Shown: one piece after another, positions 6,947 through 14,703 of the stretch | Layout: each line of letters starts with the position of its first letter | Position numbering within the stretch: the stretch's first letter is position 1 | Program-made: the position numbers and the translations under genes | Notes under the pieces: generated by a model | What the model saw: the letters and a program-made list of their open reading frames with translations, nothing else | What the model was told of the DNA's origin: nothing | The model's database searches: none | DNA from: Neorhodopirellula pilleata | GTDB lineage: Bacteria > Planctomycetota > Planctomycetia > Pirellulales > Pirellulaceae | Length of the DNA stretch: 64,000 nt | Assembly: GCF_007859915.1 (NCBI RefSeq) | Contig: NZ_SJPM01000012.1 | Span: 35,778 to 99,777, forward strand | Reading direction: 5' to 3'

Positions 6947-9819
6947 ATCGACAACCCCCAAAGAGTGACAGTGCGACCCGTCACCAACATTCTAAACGCC
7001 GGCCGTCCATCGCAGAAGTCAAAGCCGCTGCCCGTGGACAGTGGCCGGGGCTGTTGATGGACGCCGGTTTGCCCGCTGACTATCTCGATGGCAAACCGCG
7101 ACCTTGCGTTCATTGTGGCGGTGACGATCGGTCAAACGCGGCGAAAGACGTTGCCGAAACCGGGGCGGTGTTCTGTCGTCATTGCTTCAACAAGTCGTCC
7201 AAGATCAAACCCGGTGACGGTATCGCGACGGTGGCTTGGTTGATGGACACCACCAACGGCGAAGCGGCAAAGTGGATCGCCGAACGGCTCGGGATGGTCG
7301 GCAATGACGACGGCAAGCCGGCCGCCGCCGTGGACATTATCACGGCGACGTGTCGCGACAAACGAATGCCGGTTGATGCGTTCAAGTTGTTCGGCGTGAA
7401 GGAAGCCCAGCGGGGCCGCGATCGTTTCGCGGTTTGCCGGATCGACCTTTACAACGATGCCGGTCAAGTTCATTCGTACTTCGACCTATGGCCGGGTGAC
7501 AAAGGCCGGGTCAAGAAAGCGACAACGAAGGACGAACGCCCAAGCGGATTGTTCTTTCCTGGTCGCTTGCCCAAACCCGGCGAACAATGGTTGGCAGTCG
7601 AGGGCGTGAAGGATGCCGCCGCGTTGATCGGACTCGGCTATCTGGCTTTCGGTTATGTCGGCAACAAGATGGCGACGAAATACGCTCGGTTGTTCGAGGG
7701 CGTGGACGTGGTTGTCGTTCCTGATCTGGACACCGCCGGCAACGTCGGGGCCGATCACACCGCCGGCAATCTGTCGGGCATCGCTGCGTCCGTCGCGGTC
7801 GCTCGGTTGCCGGGTATCGTGAAGGACAAACACGGGGACGATGTTCGCGATTGTTTACGAAAGCCGGACGGCGAACGGCTGGTCCGCGAAGCGATCGAAG
7901 CGGCAACGCCGTGGAAGCCCAGCGAGAGCGACGAAGCCGGCGACGGTCGGCCGGAAGTCGTTGTCACGATGAACGAAGCCGCCGTCACCGATCAAGTCGT
8001 TCGGCACCTGGGGCGGCTCGGTTGGGTAACGCCGTGGATCAAACCGGAGTACGCCGAAGCGGCTCGGTTGTTTGTTCGCGGTGGCGTGTTGGTTCATGCG
8101 ATCGAGAGCGACGACGTGGACGCGGAAGGCCGTTTGGCCGTTCGCGATATGCCGCCGTGTTTGGTTCGCGAACGGATCACACAATCGGTTTCGCTGATTA
8201 CTGAAACCGAAAGCGAAGATGAAGTCGAAGTGAAACCGACCCGGCCGCCTGGTTGGTTGATCGACGCGGTTTATCGGCGGGGTAGTTATGGCGGTGCGGT
8301 GCGTCCGTTGTCGGGCATAATCGAATCGCCAACGATTCGCGTCGATGGTTCGATTGTTCAAACGCCGGGCTATGATCGCCAAACGGGTTTGATTTTCCGG
8401 CCGTCGGTGGACTTCCCGGCGGTGCCTGATGAACCAACGAAGGATGACGCGGCGAAAGCGTTGTCGGTGTTGTTGGACGTGTTGGCGGACTTCCCGATGT
8501 TCGAGGATGCCGACCGATCGGCATGGGCGTCGATGGTGTTGTCCATGATCGGGCGTTCCTGCGTCGATGGTTACGTTCCGTTGTTCGCGGTGACGGCCAA
8601 CATTCGCGGGGCGGGCAAGTCGTTGCTGGTCGATGCGGCAACGCTGATCGCCTACGGCCGCCGGGCGGCACGCAAGGCGTTCACCCGCGACGATGACGAA
8701 ATGCGAAAGACGATCACGGCGGTTGCCATTGGTGCGGTGCCGTCGGTGTTGTTCGATAACCTGGACATTCAGTTGGGCGGGGCTGCGCTCGATGCCGCCA
8801 TCACATCGGCAACGTGGTCGGATCGAGTGTTGGGGCAGTCTCGCATGACGGGTGATTTGCCGATGCGGACGATCTGGTCGGCGACCGGCAACAACATGGC
8901 TTTCGGAAGTGACGTTGGCCGGCGGGTTCTGCCGATCCGGTTGCAGTCACCGCTCGAAACGCCGGAAGATCGGTCAGGGTTCGTTCATCCTGATTTGTTG
9001 GCGTGGATCGAATTACAACGGCCGTCGCTTGCGGTCGCTGCGTTGACGATTCTGCGGGCCTACTTCGTTGCCGGTTGTCCGGTTCAACCGAAGGGTGATT
9101 GGGGTTCGTTTGAATCCTGGTCGGCGAAGATTCGCGGGGCGATCGTTTGGGCCGGCGGTGCCGATCCGTTGCCGACGCGGGCGACCGCTCTTGCCGGCGA
9201 TGATACGGCCGCGTTGCTCGGCAAGCTGATCGCTGGCATCGAACAGGCTGATCCGTCGGGCATTGGTTTGACGGTGAAGGAAATTCAGGTCAAGACGTTT
9301 GGAAGCCAAGCGGACTTTGACGAACACGAAGTGTTGGCCGAAGCGGTGTTCGAGATTTGCGGCGAACACTTCAACGCTCACAAACTCGGTCGCCGGATTC
9401 GCGGGATGAAGGGTCGCGTTCACGGTGGCAAGTTCATCGACGACGATTCGGCCGGCGGTGGCGTGAAGCGTTGGCGGGTACGGTCGGCGGACAGTGGGTT
9501 CGGTGGGTTTGGTCGGTCTGATTCGGCTCGGTCGGACGTTGAACCGAAGTCGTCGCCGGATGCCGCCGGCGGTGTTGACGCCGACAACGAAGCGGGCAAC
9601 GCTTGCGACAACAAGCAAACCGGCCGCGACCGACCGGAAACTAACCCCTCGAACCCACCAAACCCACCCGAAACGGGATCGGGCCGTGGTGGTGAAAGTG
9701 GGTTAGGTGGGTTTGGTGGGTCCGATTCGGCTCGGTCGGACTCGGGGGCGTTGTGGTCGCAAAATGAAGCGAACCGATCGGGCACTGAACCGGGCACCGG
9801 ATCGGCGGTGGAATTGTGA
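6943..9819 (+). CDS. primase/ATPase: zinc ribbon, Toprim and P-loop domains
   Basis: A 958-aa protein from the ATG at 6943 (4-nt overlap with the previous gene); the frame is open further upstream, but that part has no primase features. Zinc-ribbon cysteines sit at C55, C58, C78 and C81 (CVHC, CRHC). A Toprim-like segment has VEGVKDAA at E219 and VVVPDLDTAG at D260/D262. A P-loop, TANIRGAGKS, lies at 550-559, followed by a Walker B-like SVLFDNLD. This is the order of phage- and plasmid-type primase-helicases. The last 120 residues are low-complexity, with a repeated GFGG.SDSARSD motif. It probably replicates the excised element. Confidence 0.8.
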   Translation: MNRQPPKSDSATRHQHSKRRPSIAEVKAAARGQWPGLLMDAGLPADYLDGKPRPCVHCGGDDRSNAAKDVAETGAVFCRHCFNKSSKIKPGDGIATVAWLMDTTNGEAAKWIAERLGMVGNDDGKPAAAVDIITATCRDKRMPVDAFKLFGVKEAQRGRDRFAVCRIDLYNDAGQVHSYFDLWPGDKGRVKKATTKDERPSGLFFPGRLPKPGEQWLAVEGVKDAAALIGLGYLAFGYVGNKMATKYARLFEGVDVVVVPDLDTAGNVGADHTAGNLSGIAASVAVARLPGIVKDKHGDDVRDCLRKPDGERLVREAIEAATPWKPSESDEAGDGRPEVVVTMNEAAVTDQVVRHLGRLGWVTPWIKPEYAEAARLFVRGGVLVHAIESDDVDAEGRLAVRDMPPCLVRERITQSVSLITETESEDEVEVKPTRPPGWLIDAVYRRGSYGGAVRPLSGIIESPTIRVDGSIVQTPGYDRQTGLIFRPSVDFPAVPDEPTKDDAAKALSVLLDVLADFPMFEDADRSAWASMVLSMIGRSCVDGYVPLFAVTANIRGAGKSLLVDAATLIAYGRRAARKAFTRDDDEMRKTITAVAIGAVPSVLFDNLDIQLGGAALDAAITSATWSDRVLGQSRMTGDLPMRTIWSATGNNMAFGSDVGRRVLPIRLQSPLETPEDRSGFVHPDLLAWIELQRPSLAVAALTILRAYFVAGCPVQPKGDWGSFESWSAKIRGAIVWAGGADPLPTRATALAGDDTAALLGKLIAGIEQADPSGIGLTVKEIQVKTFGSQADFDEHEVLAEAVFEICGEHFNAHKLGRRIRGMKGRVHGGKFIDDDSAGGGVKRWRVRSADSGFGGFGRSDSARSDVEPKSSPDAAGGVDADNEAGNACDNKQTGRDRPETNPSNPPNPPETGSGRGGESGLGGFGGSDSARSDSGALWSQNEANRSGTEPGTGSAVEL

Positions 9820-10106
9820 CCGCCGCCGTCGTCGCTGAATTGTCGGCGATGGGCGTTGCGGTGGTATGTTCGACACCGGGCAAGATTCGTTTGACCGTGG
9901 ACGCCGGCGAAGTGCCTGCCGAAGCGGTCGCGATTGCCCGCGATCACAAGCCCGCGTTGTTGGCTCACCTGCGACCAAACTGCCGACCCCATAACAACCC
10001 CGCCAACTACATCGACACGCCGGCACCGGGCCGGCCGGGCTGGATTCGGACGACGTGCCGCGTTTGCGGTCGTTTCGTTGGATACCGCCAAAACGCCGGC
10101 CGCTAA
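9816..10106 (+). CDS. small TubC-N-like/zinc-ribbon protein
   Basis: A 96-aa protein starting at a GTG (9816) that overlaps the primase stop by 4 nt. The first half (LSAMGVAVVCSTPGKIRLTV, then DHKPALLAHLR) resembles the small TubC N-terminal docking-like fold often seen in element-borne orphan proteins. The second half has WIRTTCRVCGRFVGYR, half of a zinc ribbon. The function is unknown. The coupling implies co-expression with the primase. Confidence 0.6.
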   Translation: MTAAVVAELSAMGVAVVCSTPGKIRLTVDAGEVPAEAVAIARDHKPALLAHLRPNCRPHNNPANYIDTPAPGRPGWIRTTCRVCGRFVGYRQNAGR

Positions 10107-10255
10107 TTCGGTCGCGGTCGATACGCTCAAAACGGTATGATGCACATCGCGACGGCTAGGGGAGGCTTAATTACCCGCCCCGAAAAGTCGGCATCACCAC
10201 CGATCTGCCGTCGCGATTCTATTTCAATGGTGAACGTGAAAAGGTGAAACACACA

Positions 10256-11947
10256 ATGGGAACGCTAATCAAAAAAGTCGTCACCCGGCCGATGCCGACT
10301 GACGCAAAGATTGTCACCCGCCAAGGCAAAACGATTGCCCAGTGGACCGACCGACGCGGCAAGAAACGAACGGCCGAAGTGACCGCCGGCAAAGATGGTT
10401 CGCAACGGATCAAGACCGAAGCGGGCAAGTGGATTGCCAAGTACCGCGACGGGGAAGGGTTCGTCCAAGAAGTCGCGACGGGATGCAGCGACAAGCAAGC
10501 CGCGATGGCGGTGCTGAATGAATTGATGACGCGGGCCGAACACGTCAAGTCAAAGATTCTGTCACCGGATCAAGACCGGATCGCCGATCACGCCGGTACA
10601 CCGATCGGCGATCACATCGAAGCGTTCTTGAATTACCAACGGCAAAAGGGAACGCACGCCGACCGGGTGAAGCACTACGAAACGAAGCTCTACGAAACGG
10701 CCGACGCTTGCAAGTTTCGCACGCTGTCGGACTTGTCGGTCGATCGGCTCGAACGATGGTTGTCCGAACAACGCAAAGGCGACCGCAATTTGTCGGCATC
10801 GCTCTACAACGGATACCGCGAAACGTGGTTGGTGTTCGGGAATTGGTGCATCGGCAAACGCCAAAGCCGAAAGCAAACGCACTTCAACGGCGAAAAGCGT
10901 TTGATCGCCAACCCGTTCGATGGCATGACGCGGTTGAATGAACAAGCCGAACGCCGCCGCGAAGCTCGGGCGTTGACCGAAGCGGAATTGGTCAAGTTGA
11001 TCGAAGCCGCCCAAACGCGACCGCTCATTCACGCTCGAACGGTCTATCGGGGCAAGAACAAAGGCAAGCTGCTGGCGAAAGTTCCCGATGATCGCCGGCG
11101 GGAACTAGAACGGCTCGGCCGCGAACGGGCGTTGATCTATAAGACGTTGGTTCTGACCGGACTGCGGGCCAATGAATTGCGAACGCTGGAAGTTGGCGAT
11201 TTGTTGTTTAAAGAAGTACCCAGCATCAAATTGAAGCACGGAAACGAAAAGAACCGGGCCGGGTCCGAAATCGCGTTGCGGCTGGATTTGGCCGCCGATC
11301 TGCGGAAGTGGGTCGAGGGACGCGACCGAACCGACCGAGTGTTCACGGTTCCGTCGGGCATCCTGCGGATTCTCAACCGCGACCTTGCCGCCGCCGGCAT
11401 CGAAAAGACGGTGGACGATCGAGTCGTTCACGTCCATGCGTTGCGTCACAGTTTCGGGACGCATTTGTCGTTGGCGGGCGTCGCACCCCGCGTTGCCCAA
11501 GCCGCGATGCGACACAGCAATATCAGCCTGACGATGGGCACCTATACCGACGCTCGGCTACTGGACACCGCCCAAGCGGTCGAGGCGTTGCCATCGCTGC
11601 CGATCGCCCAGCCTGCCGAAGCTAACACGACGGAAGCGACCACCGCCGAACCGTTGCACCGCGAACCGAAATCGGCAAACGAAAGCGGCGATGATTCACG
11701 CCGCGAAACACAGCAAACGGACGCCGAAACAGGCCCGCGAACCGTTGCACCACTGGTTGCACCTGCCGTAGTCCAAACGGGTCAAAATAGTCCCTTTTCG
11801 TCCATTCCTGACCAAACCGACGAAGCCCAAAACGAAGGGCCAGACCACGAAAAAAGCCCGCAAAACACTGGTTTCTACGGGCTTTTCAATGATGGGCGAT
11901 ACAGAACTCGAATCTGTGACCTCCACGATGTCAACGTGGCGCTCTAA
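10256..11947 (+). CDS. int: tyrosine recombinase (integrase)
   Basis: A 563-aa protein from the ATG at 10256; a GTG at 10244 is in frame. It has an N-terminal SAM-like domain (about 110-220) and a C-terminal catalytic domain with the first Arg in TGLRANELRTLE, the H-x-L-R-H box (HALRHSFGTHLS) and the Tyr in MGTYTDARL. After the catalytic Tyr comes an unusually long, disordered, Thr/Glu/Pro-rich tail of more than 120 residues. The tail crosses the att core, and its stop lies inside the tRNA-Val gene on the opposite strand. In the circular form the same frame would run on for 67 residues. It catalyses insertion and excision at tRNA-Val. Confidence 0.9.
   Translation: MGTLIKKVVTRPMPTDAKIVTRQGKTIAQWTDRRGKKRTAEVTAGKDGSQRIKTEAGKWIAKYRDGEGFVQEVATGCSDKQAAMAVLNELMTRAEHVKSKILSPDQDRIADHAGTPIGDHIEAFLNYQRQKGTHADRVKHYETKLYETADACKFRTLSDLSVDRLERWLSEQRKGDRNLSASLYNGYRETWLVFGNWCIGKRQSRKQTHFNGEKRLIANPFDGMTRLNEQAERRREARALTEAELVKLIEAAQTRPLIHARTVYRGKNKGKLLAKVPDDRRRELERLGRERALIYKTLVLTGLRANELRTLEVGDLLFKEVPSIKLKHGNEKNRAGSEIALRLDLAADLRKWVEGRDRTDRVFTVPSGILRILNRDLAAAGIEKTVDDRVVHVHALRHSFGTHLSLAGVAPRVAQAAMRHSNISLTMGTYTDARLLDTAQAVEALPSLPIAQPAEANTTEATTAEPLHREPKSANESGDDSRRETQQTDAETGPRTVAPLVAPAVVQTGQNSPFSSIPDQTDEAQNEGPDHEKSPQNTGFYGLFNDGRYRTRICDLHDVNVAL
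11744..11765. repeat. integrase arm-type repeat, right copy
   Basis: This is a perfect 22-bp copy of 2830-2851, in the same orientation, inside the 3' end of the integrase gene about 125 bp before the core. It encodes VAPLVAP in the integrase frame. Confidence 0.55.
11856..11882 (-). terminator. intrinsic terminator downstream of tRNA-Val
   Basis: Read on the minus strand, the tRNA ends at 11893 and is followed by a GCCCG...CGGGC stem and then T6 (A6 at 11850-11855). It sits on the element side of the core, so the element supplies the terminator to the reconstituted tRNA gene. The displaced host-side counterpart is at 2691-2717. Confidence 0.75.
11891..11937. repeat. attR, 47-bp core repeat within tRNA-Val
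   Basis: This is identical to 2726-2772. It covers the 3' part of the tRNA gene plus two bases beyond the discriminator, and reaches into the anticodon loop. Confidence 0.9.
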
Positions 11948-11966
11948 CCAACTGAGCTAATCGCCC
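11893..11966 (-). tRNA. tRNA-Val (GAC)
   Basis: A 74-nt cloverleaf on the minus strand: acceptor GGGCGAT/ATCGCCC, D arm GCTC...GAGC, anticodon stem CCACG/CGTGG with loop TTGACAT (anticodon GAC), and T arm ACAGA-TTCGAGT-TCTGT. The discriminator is A, and CCA is not encoded. All stems pair. The 5' half is chromosomal and the 3' half is the attR core, so the gene stays functional after integration. Confidence 0.96.
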
Positions 11967-12155
11967 GAATGTTTTGGGGCTGGCGTGGCAGGAAGCATGT
12001 CCTGGGGCATCGCCGAGTTTTAGGTGTTTCGGCATTTGGGACGCCGTCGAACACTTTGCTTTCCTGAATTTGGTTTGCGTAGTTTGCGTTGGGGCTGTCG
12101 TTTCGTCAAGACGGCTAGGGCCCCGTGAAAACCGTTAATTTCGTCAGAATCGCTG

Positions 12156-12187
12156 TTGACGGCCCCCGCCCTTTGGCCGGATACTTT
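12156..12187 (+). promoter_or_regulatory. possible sigma70-type promoter for infC
   Basis: TTGACG at 12156 is followed 18 bp later by GATACT (12180-12185), with TACTTT overlapping. This lies in the 385-bp gap between the tRNA and infC, where I see no other gene. It rests on consensus matching only. Confidence 0.3.
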
Positions 12188-12258
12188 AGGCAAAGTGGGT
12201 TCGTAGCTCGGGTGCGGTGGATTGAGTTCACCTGTGCAGCGGTTGCGACCTAAAATCT

Positions 12259-12285
12259 ATGGAGGAATCGATTGCCTGCTGGTAG
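12259..12285 (+). other. mini-ORF in the infC leader
   Basis: ATG GAG GAA ... TGC TGG TAG encodes eight residues (MEESIACW) and is in the same phase as infC, whose frame opens just after this stop. The GGAGG that would serve as a ribosome site for an in-frame ATT lies inside it. It may be a leader peptide or chance. infC leaders are known control points in bacteria. Confidence 0.3.
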
Positions 12286-12351
12286 TTGAATTCTTTGTCC
12301 TTTCAAACCTAATTGCGCCGGATCGCCCTCCGGCCGGAGAAGATTGCTTTC

Positions 12352-12882
12352 GTGGCATTGGCACGACGAACCGTTCAACCTGAAACTCGCGATGCGACGC
12401 GAATCAATCAACAAATTCGCATTACTCCGATTCGCGTGGTCAGTGAGTCCGGCGAACAACTCGGGATCATTCCCACCGAACAGGCTCTCGAGCGGGCACG
12501 CGATGCGGGGTTGGATCTCGTCGAGGTCGCCCCGAACGAACGACCTCCGGTCTGCCGCATTATGGATTACGGCAAGTTCAAGTACGACAAAAACAAAAAG
12601 AAGAACAGCGGTTCTTCGCACACGAAGACAAAAGAAATTCGACTGCGACCGAAAACGGGTGATGAAGACATCCGTACGAAAGTCCGTCAAGCGGAAAAAT
12701 TCTTGGAGCACAAGGACAAAGTCCAAGTCAGCGTTCTTTTCCGGGGTCGCGAAATGGCTCACATCGAAGAAGGCCGCAAGGTGATGGAGCAGGTCATCGA
12801 GATCCTGAGTGAGCATGGGAAGGTGGAAACCAAACCCCAGCAGCACGGGCGTCGGATGATCTGCATGATCGCCCCCAAATGA
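12352..12882 (+). CDS. infC: translation initiation factor IF-3
   Basis: IF-3 binds the 30S subunit, prevents premature 50S joining and checks the initiator tRNA and start codon. The N-domain begins RINQQIRI, linked by VEVAPNERPPVCRIMDYGKFKYD to the C-domain (HTKTKEIRLRP, ending GRRMICMIAP). The full length from the GTG at 12352 is 176 aa. There is no ATG in the right place: candidates are the GTG (12352), an ATT at 12343 behind GGAGAAG, or a TTG at 12313. A rare start fits the known AUU autoregulation of infC, but I cannot decide between them. The usual rpmI/rplT partners do not follow. Confidence 0.93.
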   Translation: MALARRTVQPETRDATRINQQIRITPIRVVSESGEQLGIIPTEQALERARDAGLDLVEVAPNERPPVCRIMDYGKFKYDKNKKKNSGSSHTKTKEIRLRPKTGDEDIRTKVRQAEKFLEHKDKVQVSVLFRGREMAHIEEGRKVMEQVIEILSEHGKVETKPQQHGRRMICMIAPK

Positions 12883-13005
12883 TTCGGTCTTGCGAATTTC
12901 ATTTGGCACCTTGATTGCATTCCCCAGCTGCTACAATGTCAACGGTCTTCCCGCTTTCGGGGGCCAAGGTTTCGTAATCACGCAGCCCTCGTGGGGAAGT
13001 AAAAG

Positions 13006-13368
13006 ATGTCTGGAAAGAAACTTCGTTGGTTTTTGATGATCGGTGCCATCGCTTTGGGATCGTTGGCGGTGACACCCCAGCAATCTGAAGCAGGATGGGG
13101 CTACGCCTACCGTGCTCCGGTCCGCGCCTATCGTTATGCCTATCGTCCCGTTGTGCCTTACTATCCTGCTGTCGCACCCGTGGTGGTGGCCAGACCGGTC
13201 TACCGTCCAGTCGCTCCGGTCGTAGCGGCACCTTACTATTCGGGCTACCGAGGCTATTCGCCGTACCACTCGGGATACAGTGGTTACTCGCCGTACACGA
13301 GCGGCTACCGAGGGATTAGCGTCAACATCGGGTATGGAGTTGCGCCAGTCGGTTACATCGGATACTAG
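13006..13368 (+). CDS. secreted Tyr/Pro-rich repeat protein
   Basis: A 120-aa protein. Residues 1-29 form a signal peptide (KKLRW, hydrophobic core, cleavage near SEAGWG). The mature part is almost entirely Tyr, Pro, Val, Ala, Gly and Arg: first YRAPVRAYRYAYRPVVPYYP and PVYRPVAPVV, then GYSPYHSGY and GYSPYTSGY. Such small YxxY/GY-rich proteins are common in planctomycetes and may be envelope or matrix components. No catalytic motif is present. GGGGAAG precedes the ATG. Confidence 0.75.
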   Translation: MSGKKLRWFLMIGAIALGSLAVTPQQSEAGWGYAYRAPVRAYRYAYRPVVPYYPAVAPVVVARPVYRPVAPVVAAPYYSGYRGYSPYHSGYSGYSPYTSGYRGISVNIGYGVAPVGYIGY

Positions 13369-13389
13369 TCGATATCATCGGATAGTCAT

Positions 13390-14496
13390 TTGGATAATGG
13401 ATTGGTCGATGCCGTGGTCATTGGAGGTGGTCCGATAGGGATCGAGACCTCGATCGAACTGCGTCGCCGTGGAATCGAGTCGCTCGTCTGTGAGGCGGGC
13501 GCGTTAGGGCACACGATTGCTTGGTGGGCACCCCAGACGCGGTGGTTCAGTAGCAATGATCGAATCGCGATTGCGGGGGTTCCACTGCATACGGTCGATC
13601 AATCCAAAGCAAGTCGTGAAGAGTATTTGAACTATTTGCGAAGTGTCGTGGATCAATTCCATGTACCGGTAAAAACTTTTACCAAAGTACAATCGCTCGT
13701 TCCGGTGGATCAATCAGACGAGCCGAAATGGCGATTGGCGTTTGCCGGCCAAACCAATTCGTTGGAAACTAAGGCTGTCATTCTGGCGATCGGAGGAACG
13801 GATTTTCCGAATCGATTGAACGTACCGGGTGAATCGTTGCCTCATGTGGACGGCTATCTCCGCGAAGTTCATCGCTATCACGGTCGACGAGTGTTGATCG
13901 TCGGGGGACGCAATAGTGCGGTCGAGGCGGCGATCCGCTTGCACCGCAGCGGAGCGAGAGTCATGTTGAGCTACCATGGCGAAAGCTTGCCGACCGACGG
14001 GATTAAGTATTGGCTACGACCGGAAATCGATGGATTGATCCGCAGCGGTTCGGTACCGGCCTGGTTCCATTCTCGAGTCATTCGAATTGACTCCGACGCA
14101 GTCCATTTGCAGGTCCAAACGCCCGCAGGGGAAGAAGAAGTTCGCGTCGAAGCGGACGACGTGCTAACGTTGATCGGGTATCGACAAAATCAAACGCTCT
14201 TTCAAGAACTGGGGATTCTTTCAGATGAGCTGGAGCCCAAACCGATCTTCGATCCCGAAACGATGCAGACGCCACGCCCAGGAATTTATGTGGCTGGGAC
14301 GGCCGTTGGTGGGACTCAGTCGAGTAAGTATCAGGTCTTCTTGGAAAACTGCCACGATCACTCGACAAAAATCGCGGACCATCTGCAGCGTCGATTCGAT
14401 TCCCGGCGATCGACAGTGGAATCGTTATCGCTCCATCGTCAAACGGAATCGCTGGACAATCTTCGCCAGAGAATCGGGTTGCAACCGGAGAGCTAG
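13390..14496 (+). CDS. FAD/NAD(P)-binding flavoprotein reductase (YpdA-like)
   Basis: A 368-aa, two-dinucleotide-fold flavoprotein. It has GGGPIG at residues 12-17, a second Rossmann loop GGRNSAVEAA near 171, and a C-terminal TAVGGTQSSKYQVFLENCHDH segment. This matches the YpdA family, proposed in Firmicutes to reduce bacillithiol disulfide; no CxxC redox pair is visible. The substrate here is unknown. The only reasonable start is the TTG at 13390 (another TTG at 13402). The stop codon TAG is formed by the left end of the repeat element at 14493-14651, so the original C-terminus may have been altered. Confidence 0.75.
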   Translation: MDNGLVDAVVIGGGPIGIETSIELRRRGIESLVCEAGALGHTIAWWAPQTRWFSSNDRIAIAGVPLHTVDQSKASREEYLNYLRSVVDQFHVPVKTFTKVQSLVPVDQSDEPKWRLAFAGQTNSLETKAVILAIGGTDFPNRLNVPGESLPHVDGYLREVHRYHGRRVLIVGGRNSAVEAAIRLHRSGARVMLSYHGESLPTDGIKYWLRPEIDGLIRSGSVPAWFHSRVIRIDSDAVHLQVQTPAGEEEVRVEADDVLTLIGYRQNQTLFQELGILSDELEPKPIFDPETMQTPRPGIYVAGTAVGGTQSSKYQVFLENCHDHSTKIADHLQRRFDSRRSTVESLSLHRQTESLDNLRQRIGLQPES

Positions 14497-14651
14497 TGGT
14501 CTGTCACAGCTAAACATTAGGGTTCGCTGTAGTGGATCTTGTTAAAGATCCGACCGCTACAGGATCTTTAACAAGATCCACTACCCTAACTTTTGCTACA
14601 GGATCTTTAACAAGATCCACTACCCTAACTTTTGCTGTAACAGACCACTAG
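14493..14651. mobile_element. MITE-like element with TIRs and CTAG ends
   Basis: Terminal inverted repeats TGGTCTGTCACAGC (14497-14510) and its near-complement at 14634-14647 (13 of 14 bases) are bounded by CTAG on both sides (14493-14496, 14648-14651). The inside has GATCTT-GTTAAAGATC palindromes and about 38 bp repeated in tandem, containing CTACAGGATCTTTAACAAGA. It is far too short for a transposase. The remaining bases up to 14703 hold nothing I can name. Confidence 0.7.
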
Positions 14652-14703
14652 TGCTTCAGGTGAGTTTCGCTACGCTGCACATGACGAAGGTTGCGGAGGG
14701 CAG

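Larger units (their letters stand above)
2726..11937. mobile_element. integrative element in tRNA-Val, about 9.2 kb
   Basis: The element is bounded by a perfect 47-bp direct repeat (2726-2772 and 11891-11937) that equals the 3' half of the tRNA-Val gene up to the anticodon loop. A tyrosine integrase abuts the right repeat. Inside are a winged-helix protein, a 736-aa protein, an AlpA-like protein, a small protein, a primase/ATPase and a zinc-ribbon protein, all on the plus strand, several with 4-nt start/stop overlaps. There are no recognisable conjugation, capsid or packaging genes. It therefore looks like a satellite-type or mobilisable island with its own replication module. Integration restores an intact tRNA on the right. 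Confidence 0.88.

Noticed and set aside
14560..14640. Two tandem units as a short repeat array or riboswitch
   Set aside because: The two copies lie inside a small element with inverted ends and are better explained as an internal duplication of a MITE.
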